Shown here: piece after piece, positions 53,707-61,800 of the stretch
Layout: every line of letters begins with the position of its first letter
How positions within the stretch are numbered: position 1 is the first letter of the stretch
From: CAZFLM01 sp964519955
Lineage (GTDB): Bacteria; Armatimonadota; Chthonomonadetes; Chthonomonadales; CAJBBX01
DNA length: 64,000 bases
Reading direction: 5' to 3'
Assembly: GCA_964519955.1 (NCBI GenBank)
Contig: CAZFLM010000020.1
Span: 25,787-89,786, forward strand
Notes under the pieces: model-generated
Databases searched by the model: none
Told to the model about the DNA's origin: nothing
The model's input: only the letters and a program-made list of their open reading frames with translations
Program-made: the position numbers and the translations under genes

Positions 53707-55830
53707 ATGCACCTGGCCACGTGCGCCTTGCTGCTCGCCGTCGTGGGACCCACCTGCCGCGGCGCATCCGCCCAGACCGCGATCGACCGTAAGGCGTGGA
53801 TGGCGCCGAGCCCCTCGACTCGCCTCCGCGTGCTGAAGCCGATGCGCAAGGGCGCCGACTACCCGGGCGCGGCCGACTACATGCGCGTGCTGGAGCGCTT
53901 CCCGCGGTTCGCCGAGCGGGGCTGGCGCGAGAAGGCGGGCCCCGCCGGCCAGTCCTTCTTCGGCGACCCGGACTCCGCCGAGATGGGCATGCGCTCGATG
54001 GGCAACTTCGTGTTCGTCATGGCCCTCCTCGCCACCGACCCCGCCTACGACCCGCGCGTGACCGGCGTGCCGCGGGCGCGCGTGCTGGAGTTGGCGCGCG
54101 CCTGCCTCCGCTACATGACTGACGCCCACGTCACCGGGGCCTCCACGTGCGGCGACGGGAAGAAGTGGGGCCATCACTGGCAGAGCGCCTGGTGGACCGC
54201 GAAGATGGCCGTGGGCGCGCACCTGATGTGGTCCGCCCTCTCCGACGAGGAGCGCCTTGCCGTCCGCCGCGTGGTGACCGACGAGGCCAGCCGCCACCTG
54301 GAGCGCAAGGCCCCGAGCGGCTCGCTGGCAGACACCAAGTCGGAGGAGAACGCGTGGGACACCGAGGTGATGGCGGCCGCCGTCGCCTACTTCCCCGACG
54401 ATCCGCGCGCGCCCCGGTGGCGGGCCAAGCTCATCGAGTTCGCGCTCAACTCCCTCTCGACAGCGGAGGACCGGAACTCCAGCGCTGTCGTGGATGGCCG
54501 GCCGCTGCGCGAGCAGGTGTACACGGCCAACATTCACTCGGACTACACCATCGAGAACCACGGCGCCTATCACGCCTGCTACATGGCCTGCCCGCTGCAC
54601 TCGCTCGCGTGGGGCGCGTATGCGTTCGCCAGCGTGGGCGCCGAGTCGCCGCAGGCCCAGTTCCACCACTTCCGCGACGTCTGGCAGCGCTTGGCGCCCA
54701 CGTGCTTGGAGCGCCGATTCGCCTACATGGGCGGCAAGGACTGGCCGCGCTACGCCTACGGCCTCTCGTTCATCATGCCCGCGCTCGTCGTGCTCGGCGA
54801 CCGCTACTCCGACGATGCCGCGCGCGCCATCGAGGCTAGGCGGTTCCGCGCGTTCGACCGGGAGCAGCGCGAGAGCGCGGACGGCAGCTTCTTCGGCAAG
54901 CGCTTCACGAACAACGTGATGATGGACCGCCTGCTCGAGTACGAGACCGACGCCTACGCCAACCTGGGCCTCTGCTACCTCATGCACCGCGACGGCAAGG
55001 CCCCGCCGCGCAGGCCGCTCAGCGACGCGCGGCTCGCCAAGGCCCTGGCGGACAAGCACGTCGGCTCCCCGTCGCTCACCTCGTACGTGCGCACGGAGCG
55101 CCTCTTCGCGAGCTTCGCGTGGAAGCGCCTCGACGGGCCGTGGCCGACTGCGTACTTCATCCCGGCCGGGTCCGACGACATGGCGGAGTGGGGGCCTGCC
55201 AACCTGGTGGGGCGCATCTCCGTCCAGGGCGTCTCCGGCAGGAACGCGGTCATCGACCACCACGACGAGGCGACGCCCAACGGATTCCGCTCGTCCGGCA
55301 CGGTGCGCTACCTGAAGGCCGACGGGTCGCCCGCCTACACGCTCGCCGTGACGTTCGACGTGGACGCCCAGGCCGGAATCGCCGACGTGACCTCGCGCTT
55401 CGTCGCGGATGGGGACATCCTCGTCGTCTCGGCGGAGGGGCTGCGCCTCCACGTGGCGAACGATCGCTTCAACGGAGGCAGGCGCGTCTGGCACGCGGAC
55501 GATGGTGCGCGAACGCTGCGTTTCGACCTGAAGGGGCCATGGCCCGCGCGCGAGACGATCCGCACGGTCGACCTGCCGGGCGTGTGGGTCAACCTGGACG
55601 GCAAGCTCGGAATCGTCGCGCGGAGTGGCGAGGATCGGCGCTTCGCCCTGCGCGTCTCGGACCGCCGCAACGGCCCCTGGGGCTCCATCCACTACGACGT
55701 GTTGGACAGCCCGGCCATGGTCACGATCCCGCGCCATTGCCGCAAGGGCGAGACCGTTCTGGAGTCCTCGTTCCGCCTCGTCGCCGGACCGCCCGAGCGC
55801 GCGCGGGCCATCTCGGAGGAGCGCCAGTGA
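53707..55830 (+). CDS. exported alpha-toroid polysaccharide-lyase-like protein
   Basis: A 707-residue exported protein. After a signal peptide (1-23, ending GASAQ) comes a long helical region (about 30-440), of the (alpha/alpha) toroid type seen in heparinase II/III-like and related polysaccharide lyases and hydrolases. Suggestive motifs are SEENAWDTEVMAAAVAY, HSDYTIENHGAYHACYM (about 279-295), where Asn, His and Tyr could act in catalysis, and FGKRFTNNVMMDRLLEYE. The C-terminal part (about 460-707) is beta-rich, like the anti-parallel sheets of such lyases. ATG 53707 follows AAGGAGACAGCCC. The family is not certain. Its stop overlaps the GTG start of the GH2-like gene by 4 bp, so both enzymes are made together and probably act on one polymer. 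Confidence 0.66.
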   Translation: MHLATCALLLAVVGPTCRGASAQTAIDRKAWMAPSPSTRLRVLKPMRKGADYPGAADYMRVLERFPRFAERGWREKAGPAGQSFFGDPDSAEMGMRSMGNFVFVMALLATDPAYDPRVTGVPRARVLELARACLRYMTDAHVTGASTCGDGKKWGHHWQSAWWTAKMAVGAHLMWSALSDEERLAVRRVVTDEASRHLERKAPSGSLADTKSEENAWDTEVMAAAVAYFPDDPRAPRWRAKLIEFALNSLSTAEDRNSSAVVDGRPLREQVYTANIHSDYTIENHGAYHACYMACPLHSLAWGAYAFASVGAESPQAQFHHFRDVWQRLAPTCLERRFAYMGGKDWPRYAYGLSFIMPALVVLGDRYSDDAARAIEARRFRAFDREQRESADGSFFGKRFTNNVMMDRLLEYETDAYANLGLCYLMHRDGKAPPRRPLSDARLAKALADKHVGSPSLTSYVRTERLFASFAWKRLDGPWPTAYFIPAGSDDMAEWGPANLVGRISVQGVSGRNAVIDHHDEATPNGFRSSGTVRYLKADGSPAYTLAVTFDVDAQAGIADVTSRFVADGDILVVSAEGLRLHVANDRFNGGRRVWHADDGARTLRFDLKGPWPARETIRTVDLPGVWVNLDGKLGIVARSGEDRRFALRVSDRRNGPWGSIHYDVLDSPAMVTIPRHCRKGETVLESSFRLVAGPPERARAISEERQ

Positions 55831-58800
55831 TCAGCCTGCTCGTCGCCCTGCTCGCCCTGGCGCCCGCACCCGCCCAAGGAGCCCGCCCCATGAACGCTCC
55901 CGCCCAGTCGACGACGGTTGTCAGCCTCGATGGCGAGGGGTGGGTGCTCGCCACCGACCCCCAGAACGTGGGGCGCGACCAGGCGTGGTACAGCGCGCCG
56001 CCTCCCGAGGCGAAGCCAACGCGCGTCCCGTGGACCATCCAGAGCGTCTTCCCGGGCTACTCCGGCGTCGCGTGGTACTGGCGCGACGTCGAAGCACCCG
56101 CCAACCCGCACAAGGGCGGCCGCTACCTGCTGCGATTCTGGGATGTGGACTACCTGGCCGACGTGTGGGTGAACGGGAAGCATGTCGGCACCCACGAGGG
56201 CGCGCAAGCCCGCTTCACGCTCGACGTGACCTCCGCCGTGACGCCGGGCGCTGCCAACCGCATCGCGGTCCGCGTCGTCTCCCCGTTCGTCGCGCCGGTG
56301 GACGGCTTGGTGCGCTCCCAGACGCCGCACGGCGCGTACCGCGACCTCAACGTGGGTGGCATCCTCGACTCGGTCGAGTTGCTCGTCGTGCCGCAGGTGC
56401 GCATCGAGGACCTCTACGTCCGCGCTGACCCGAAGACCGGCGTTGTCCGCGTCGAGGCCACCGTCCGCAGCGAGGCGCGCCGCCCGGTTCGCGCCGGCCT
56501 GCAGCTCGCCGTGTCGCCCGCGAACGGCAGCGAGCCCGCCGCCACCTGCCGCGTGGACGTCGAGGTCGTGCCGGGATCGAGTACCCTCCGCGCCGAGCTG
56601 CGCGTCGCGCACCCGCGCCTTTGGCAGCTCAACGACCCCCAGCTCTACCGCGTCACCGCGCGTATCGGGGTGGCGCGCTCGTCCTCCATCGACGAGGCGG
56701 CCACGCGCTTCGGCTTCCGCGACTTCCGCTTCGAGAAGGGCTGCTTCCGCCTGAACGGTCGGCGCATCTTCTGGGTGAGCGCGCACACGGGAGCCGATAC
56801 GCCCGTCACCATCCGCGTGCCCTGCGATCCCGGCCTCCTGCGTCAGGACCTCGTCAACCTGAAGGCGGCGGGCTTCACGGGCGTGCGGTTCATCTCGATC
56901 GTGGGCCAGCGCTGCCAGCTCGACCTCTGCGACGAGATCGGCCTGATGGTCTACGAGGAAAGCCACGCCTCGTGGATGCTCTCCGACTCGCCCAAGCTGG
57001 CCGAGCGCATGGACGCGTCCATCTCCGGTATGATCCTGCGCGACCGCAACCACCCGAGCGTCGCCATGTGGGGCCTGCTGAACGAGACGGGCGCCGGCCC
57101 GGTGTTCGACCATGCCCTCCAGTCGCTCCCGCTCGTGCGCAAGCTCGACGACACGCGCGTCGTGATGCTCGGCAGCGGCCGGTTCGAGAGCCTGGCGGTG
57201 CTGAACGGCCTCGAGGTGCGGCGGCCCGCCGACGCCCGCGCGCCGTGCGCCTCGCACAACCCGAAGCCGTACTCCATCTCGGGCATCACGCTCTGGCGGC
57301 CGAGCGAGGTGGCGCTCATTCCCGGCGTGAACGGGGAGTACGGCGTGGCGCGCTGGACCGCGCCCGTCGATGGGCAGTACCGCGTGACGGCCAGGTTCCG
57401 CGGCACGGGCCACTTCACGGTGAGCGACGTTCACGTGCTGCATGCCGGCAAGCCGCTCTACGACGGCTGCATCAACCAGCAGGGCAGGGGGGACGACTGC
57501 GCCTGGGCCGGCGCGGTGACGCTGAAGAAGGGGGAGGCGCTGGACTTCGTGGTCGGCGGGCGGACCCCGGCGGGCGGCGAGTGGTACGAGCGCTGGGGCA
57601 ACAACACGTCGGTCGCCGCGACGGTCACACTGCCCGATGGGACTCGCCACGATCTGGCGGACGGCTTCTCAGCGACTCGGGACCCCGCCGGCCCCTGGAC
57701 CTACGGGTGGCTCGCGCCTGGCCCCGCGCCCGACGCCGCCACGTTCCGCCCGTTCGACAAGAGCGAGGTCCTGAAGAACGGCGCGCCCGGCAGCCTCAGC
57801 AACCCGGGCTCGGACCATTGGGAGGACGTGGTCATCGACCAGCACTACTACCCGCGCGTGCCGCACCGGGAGCTGGAGATCGCCCGTCTGCGGGGCATCG
57901 CTGGCAACGACAATCCGATCTTCCTGTCGGAGTACGGCGTCGGCAGCGCCGTCGATCTGCCGCGCTTCATCCGGCATCACGAGCAGCTCGGCGTCGAGTC
58001 CGGCGAGCGCCTCGACCTGGTGAAGGGCGAGTACGCCGCGTTCCTGGCGGATTGGGCGCGCCTCAAGCTCGACGAGGCGTTCGCGAGTCCCGAGGACTTC
58101 TTCACCCAGTGCGTCGCGCGCGAGGCCGCCCTCAAGGCGATGGGCCTCAACGCGCTGCGCTCGAACCCGAACCTGGTCGCCTACGGCATGACCGGGCTGC
58201 AGGACCCACTGGAGTTCGGCGAGGGCTTCACGACCGCATTCCGCGAGCTGAAGCCCGGCACCACGGATGCCATCTTCGAGGGCCTTGCCCCGGTGAAGTG
58301 GTGCACGTTCGCCGAGCCGGTGAGTGTGTACCGCGGCGCGAAGGTCCGGCTCGAGGCGGTGCTCTCCAACATCGACGCCGCCCCGCCCGGCCAGTACCCC
58401 GCCCGCGTCCAGGTCATCGGCCCGGACAACCGCCGCGTGCTCGACCGTACGATCACGGTCACGGTGCCCGGCCCAGTGGGCGGCAAGGAGCCCTCGTTCG
58501 CCACGCCGGTCTTGCGCGAGGAGGCGCCCATCGATGGCCCCACCGGGCGCTACCGCTTCCTCGTCACGTTCCAGAGGGGCGTCGCGGCGACGGGCGGCGA
58601 CGCGGTCTTCTACGTCACCGATCCGGCCGACATGCCCGAGGCGCCCGGCGAGGTCTCGCGCTGGGGCGACGACGCGGAGTTGGGAGCTTGGCTCGCGGCC
58701 CACGGCATCCGCACGCGGCCGTACCAGCCCGGCTCCGCGATCGGGCGCGAGGTCATCCTCGTCTCGCATGCGCCCGCCGCGGGAGGTACGGACGCCGCGT

Positions 58801-59270
58801 GGAAGGACCTGGCCGATCGCGTCGCCGCCGGCGCAACGGCTGTCTTCCTGTGCCCGGACGTCTTCCGCACCGACGCCGACCCGCTCGGCCGCCTGCCGCT
58901 CGCGCAGAGGGGCCGCCTCGACCGTGTCAGCGAGTACTGGTTCCCGCAGGTCTACCCGAAGGACGAGTGGGCAAGGAAGCACCCGCTCTTCGACGGCCTC
59001 CCGAGCGGCGGGCTGATGGACTACACCTTCTACCGCGAGATCATCCCCGACTTCCGCTTCCTGGGCCAGAGCACCCCGGACGAAGCGGTCGCGGGCTCCT
59101 TCCGCACCTCGCACCCAGGCGCCTACTGGTGCGACACGATGCTCTCGGTCCACAAGCTGGGGCAGGGGAGGTTCATCCTCAACAGCCTGCGCGTCCGCCA
59201 GGAACTGGGCCGCGACCCAACCGCCGAGCGTCTCTTGCGCAACATGCTGCGGTACGCTGCCAAGCCCTAG
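55827..59270 (+). CDS. secreted GH2-like glycosidase with an inserted beta-sandwich module
   Basis: A 1147-residue exported enzyme of the GH2 (beta-galactosidase/glucuronidase/mannosidase) type. GTG 55827 overlaps the preceding stop as GTGA, with GGAGGAG just upstream. A signal peptide (1-17) is followed by the sugar-binding jelly roll (about 30-190, with DVDYLADVWVNGKHVG), an Ig-like domain (190-295) and the TIM barrel. Glu420 in MWGLLNETG is the acid/base. Glu702 in FLSEYGVG fits the nucleophile. Between them about 200 residues (roughly 456-660) are inserted, containing a beta-sandwich with VARWTAPVDGQYRVTARF. The last 200 residues resemble a glutamine-amidotransferase-like beta-galactosidase accessory domain. 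The substrate is unknown. Confidence 0.86.
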   Translation: MISLLVALLALAPAPAQGARPMNAPAQSTTVVSLDGEGWVLATDPQNVGRDQAWYSAPPPEAKPTRVPWTIQSVFPGYSGVAWYWRDVEAPANPHKGGRYLLRFWDVDYLADVWVNGKHVGTHEGAQARFTLDVTSAVTPGAANRIAVRVVSPFVAPVDGLVRSQTPHGAYRDLNVGGILDSVELLVVPQVRIEDLYVRADPKTGVVRVEATVRSEARRPVRAGLQLAVSPANGSEPAATCRVDVEVVPGSSTLRAELRVAHPRLWQLNDPQLYRVTARIGVARSSSIDEAATRFGFRDFRFEKGCFRLNGRRIFWVSAHTGADTPVTIRVPCDPGLLRQDLVNLKAAGFTGVRFISIVGQRCQLDLCDEIGLMVYEESHASWMLSDSPKLAERMDASISGMILRDRNHPSVAMWGLLNETGAGPVFDHALQSLPLVRKLDDTRVVMLGSGRFESLAVLNGLEVRRPADARAPCASHNPKPYSISGITLWRPSEVALIPGVNGEYGVARWTAPVDGQYRVTARFRGTGHFTVSDVHVLHAGKPLYDGCINQQGRGDDCAWAGAVTLKKGEALDFVVGGRTPAGGEWYERWGNNTSVAATVTLPDGTRHDLADGFSATRDPAGPWTYGWLAPGPAPDAATFRPFDKSEVLKNGAPGSLSNPGSDHWEDVVIDQHYYPRVPHRELEIARLRGIAGNDNPIFLSEYGVGSAVDLPRFIRHHEQLGVESGERLDLVKGEYAAFLADWARLKLDEAFASPEDFFTQCVAREAALKAMGLNALRSNPNLVAYGMTGLQDPLEFGEGFTTAFRELKPGTTDAIFEGLAPVKWCTFAEPVSVYRGAKVRLEAVLSNIDAAPPGQYPARVQVIGPDNRRVLDRTITVTVPGPVGGKEPSFATPVLREEAPIDGPTGRYRFLVTFQRGVAATGGDAVFYVTDPADMPEAPGEVSRWGDDAELGAWLAAHGIRTRPYQPGSAIGREVILVSHAPAAGGTDAAWKDLADRVAAGATAVFLCPDVFRTDADPLGRLPLAQRGRLDRVSEYWFPQVYPKDEWARKHPLFDGLPSGGLMDYTFYREIIPDFRFLGQSTPDEAVAGSFRTSHPGAYWCDTMLSVHKLGQGRFILNSLRVRQELGRDPTAERLLRNMLRYAAKP

Positions 59271-59736
59271 CCGGCCGCGCCAGAACGCACGCGCCCGCGT
59301 CATGTCCCCTCCCGATTCGGGAGGGGTGGCCGAAGGCCGGGGTGGGTTGCCGTCCAGTCCGCGCAGGCGTACTTCGTGCCGTTCGCGAGGCGCGGCTTCA
59401 ACCGCCGGCCCAACCAACCGCCGGCCCAACCAGCCGCCGGTCCAACGCACACGCCCGCACCACGTCCCCTCCCGATTCGGGAGGGGTGGCCGAAGGCCGG
59501 GGTGGGTTGCCGTCCAGTCCGCGCAGGCGTACTTCGTGCCGTTCGCGAGGCGCGGCTTCAACCGCCGGCCCAACCAACCGCCGGCCCAACGCACCACGCC
59601 CCCGCCACGTCCCCTCCCGATTCGGGAGGGGTGGCCGAAGGCCGGGGTGGGTTGCCGCGCCGCCCACACCAACTCGTGACGCCATCCCGCGGCTGCCCCT
59701 CGTCTACCACGTAACACCCGCGACGGAGGACTGCTC
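59271..59736. other. 466-bp intergenic region with a tandem repeat array
   Basis: Three copies of repeat family B occupy most of this gap (separate entry). The remaining bases show no gene. CGGAGGACTGCTC just before 59737 is the ribosome site of the next gene. Confidence 0.75.
59305..59657. repeat. tandem array of repeat family B, copies 1-3
   Basis: Each unit starts with the hairpin CCCTCCCGATTCGGGAGGG, then GTGGCCGAAGGCCGGGGTGG with a second small stem (GGCC/GGCC). Cores are at 59305, 59465 and 59610. The 126 bp from 59305-59430 are repeated exactly at 59465-59590. Two more cores lie at 61660 and 61745. Confidence 0.95.
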
Positions 59737-60243
59737 GTGATCCACTGCCCGAACTGCAACGCCACGCTGCCGGACTATGTGTCCCGGTGCCACTTCTGCG
59801 GCTCGACGTTCGCCAACCAGAACCTGCCGCCCAAGATGCGTGCCGCGTCGGGAGGCTACGACGCCACCGGCCGCCCGAAGTGGGTCTGGCCCGCCTACTA
59901 CGGCATCGCCGGATGGTGGATCCTCACGGGCGCGGTCGGCATCGCGCAGGGTCTGCTGCTGCAGCATGGCGGGGGCATCGTGGGCACCGCGGCCGGGGTC
60001 CTGAACGTCGTGTTCGGGCTGGGCCTGATGGCGCGCGTCGAGATCGTCCGCGGCATCACGAACGTGGTCTGCTTCATCAACATTGTGTTCGGCCTCTTCA
60101 GTCTGGTCGGGGCGTTCCTCGCATCGGCCATCTTTGGGCTGCTGGGCGCGATCGAGATGGTCGTGTGCATGGTCAACATCGGCGCGGCAGTCTTCCTCAT
60201 GTTCCTCATCGGCGAGACGGACACATTGCCCCCCAAGCTCTGA
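59737..60243 (+). CDS. zinc-ribbon membrane protein of unknown function
   Basis: A 168-residue protein starting at GTG 59737 (GGAGGACTGCTC upstream). An N-terminal zinc ribbon, HCPNCNATLPDYVSRCHFCG (residues 3-22), is followed by a short polar link and four membrane helices (about 50-70, 78-97, 105-127 and 132-157). Zinc-ribbon plus multi-pass proteins of this type are common and mostly uncharacterised. It is co-directional with the GH2-like gene but separated by the repeat array. The zinc-ribbon membrane protein at 37834 has a different order of parts. Confidence 0.78.
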   Translation: MIHCPNCNATLPDYVSRCHFCGSTFANQNLPPKMRAASGGYDATGRPKWVWPAYYGIAGWWILTGAVGIAQGLLLQHGGGIVGTAAGVLNVVFGLGLMARVEIVRGITNVVCFINIVFGLFSLVGAFLASAIFGLLGAIEMVVCMVNIGAAVFLMFLIGETDTLPPKL

Positions 60244-60456
60244 AGCCCGCGCGCGGGATGCTCCACGGCCGGAGCGCGGCGCCCGCGGCGCACGGTGTGG
60301 CGTCTGCCCGTGGCCGGCTGCGAGGACTGGCTGGCTTGGCACGGGGTATGCAGTGGCAGGTGGGTACAAGCGCCATCGACAGCGGAGCCAGTCTGGCCGC
60401 GCCTCGAGCGCCCGCGCACCTCGACATCGCGCCTGCTCGCGCAAGGAGGCTGCCCC

Positions 60457-61365
60457 ATGGAAGTCATCGCACGTCTCCGCCAAGCCCTCGCCATTTGCGC
60501 CGTGCTTCTCGTACCGGCGACGGCCAACGCCTTCACGCTGCACAACCTGCCGGACGGCAGCCCGCTGGTGCGCACGTACGATCCGTGCACCGGCGTGACG
60601 ACCGGCGGGACGACGCTGCCCGACGGCGGACAGGTGCTGCACTGGGAGGACCCCGGGGATGTCGGCGGGGTCATCGACGCCCTGAAGTGGCAGTTCGGCA
60701 CCGATGTCATCCACGGCTACAAGGACGGAGCATCGACGACCACGCCGCGTGACCCGAGCAAGATCTGGAGCTTCGGCCTGGGCAGCGCCGTGGCCGGCGA
60801 CCTCTACATCGACCAGTATCTCGCGATCGATTCGGACGGCGTGCAGCCGGGCACCGGCAAGGCGTACCCGGGCTATTGCTTCCATGGGGCCACGCTCAAG
60901 GCGCACTTCGACAAGAACGCGGACAGCCCGGCGCATCTCGGGTGGGTGCAGCTCATCATGACGGACCACCCGCAGCCTGGCATCCCCTCGGGCGCCGCGA
61001 TGTATGTCGACCCCTTCCCGAACGACGGCACCGATGACGGCCCGTTCTACTGGAACGGCACGGACCACCCGATCGACATCTCCACGTACAACCTGTTCAG
61101 CGACACGTCGTCGAGGTCGCACTGGGAGGAGTGGAACTGGTCCGGGCACTGGCGCGCGAACCTGTTCCTGGTGTCGTGGGACGAGGCGACGCCGCGCAAG
61201 CTCACGATCCGCGACGGTATCCAGTGGGCGTGGGACGGCGAGTGCGTTCCCGAGCCGTCGGCGGTCGCGGTACTGATCGTGGGTGGCGCCTGCCTGGTCC
61301 TGTTGGCCGCCCGGTCGCGTGGGCGGCAGGTCCGGGCGCGCGTGAGGTGTCGCCGCGAGCGGTGA
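60457..61365 (+). CDS. PEP-CTERM sorted extracellular protein
   Basis: A 302-residue secreted protein with an N-terminal signal (VIARLRQALAICAVLLVPATANA, cut near residue 25). The PEP-CTERM sorting signal at the other end has VPEP at 264-267, a hydrophobic helix AVLIVGGACLVLLAA, and an Arg-rich tail. Exosortase cuts such proteins and links them to the cell surface or exopolysaccharide matrix. The middle part is beta-rich, with many Trp and Gly residues, and lacks a recognised enzymatic motif. ATG 60457 follows GCAAGGAGGCTGCCCC, a strong ribosome site. No exosortase is in the window. Confidence 0.9.
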   Translation: MEVIARLRQALAICAVLLVPATANAFTLHNLPDGSPLVRTYDPCTGVTTGGTTLPDGGQVLHWEDPGDVGGVIDALKWQFGTDVIHGYKDGASTTTPRDPSKIWSFGLGSAVAGDLYIDQYLAIDSDGVQPGTGKAYPGYCFHGATLKAHFDKNADSPAHLGWVQLIMTDHPQPGIPSGAAMYVDPFPNDGTDDGPFYWNGTDHPIDISTYNLFSDTSSRSHWEEWNWSGHWRANLFLVSWDEATPRKLTIRDGIQWAWDGECVPEPSAVAVLIVGGACLVLLAARSRGRQVRARVRCRRER

Positions 61366-61424
61366 AGCGGGTCCCCGATGCGCCCGCGACCGGGTCGAAC
61401 GGGTAGAGCGTGCTCCGTGAGACA

Positions 61425-61487
61425 GGGCACAGCACTCCTGGGATACGTGGGATCGACCACCGTGTTGTGCGCGCGAATGCTGTGCCC
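61425..61487. repeat. long inverted repeat, GGGCACAGCA arms, copy 2
   Basis: GGGCACAGCA (61425-61434) pairs with TGCTGTGCCC (61478-61487). The right arm continues as GCGCGAATGC, exactly as in copy 1 at 39745, but the left arm diverges after ten bases. Total length, 63 bp, equals that of copy 1. Confidence 0.8.
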
Positions 61488-61659
61488 GTGCGAGTGGGTG
61501 CTGCGCGAGGGGCCGGACGGGCGCGCGACGGTGTGGCCCGGCGTAGGGGTTTAGCAGTCGCGTCGCCACCGTCCGTCGATGCACAACGTGGCTCGCGATT
61601 GCTTAACCCTGCCCCTCTCGCGATCCACGCCCCTGCCGCACGCACACGCCCTCGCCACG

Positions 61660-61792
61660 TCCCCTCCCGATTCGGGAGGGGTGGCCGAAGGCCGGGGTGG
61701 GTCGCCGTGCAGTCGCCATGCCAGCCGCACACGCCCTCGCCACGTCCCCTCCCGATTCGGGAGGGGTGGCCGAAGGCCGGGGTGGGTCGCCG
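61660..61792. repeat. repeat family B, copies 4 and 5
   Basis: Two units with the CCCTCCCGATTCGGGAGGG core lie at 61660 and 61745, 85 bp apart. They are preceded by CACACGCCCTCGCCACG. They lie immediately after the stop of the beta-helix gene on the - strand. Confidence 0.9.
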
Positions 61793-61800
61793 TTCCGCGC

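Larger units (their letters stand above)
61366..61800. other. 435-bp convergent intergenic region with repeats
   Basis: It contains one imperfect long inverted repeat and two copies of repeat family B (separate entries). It lies between convergent genes, so the repeats may end both transcripts. No gene is seen. Confidence 0.7.

Noticed and set aside
59305..59657. Possible CRISPR array
   Set aside because: Units are only three and unevenly spaced, the spacers are partly identical, and no cas gene is present. It is a tandem duplication of an interspersed hairpin element.
56621..59740. A 1000-codon open frame on the + strand inside the GH2-like gene
   Set aside because: It is in another frame of the GH2-like gene and runs on through the repeat array, where it translates the repeats. 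The GH2 frame has the domain motifs.
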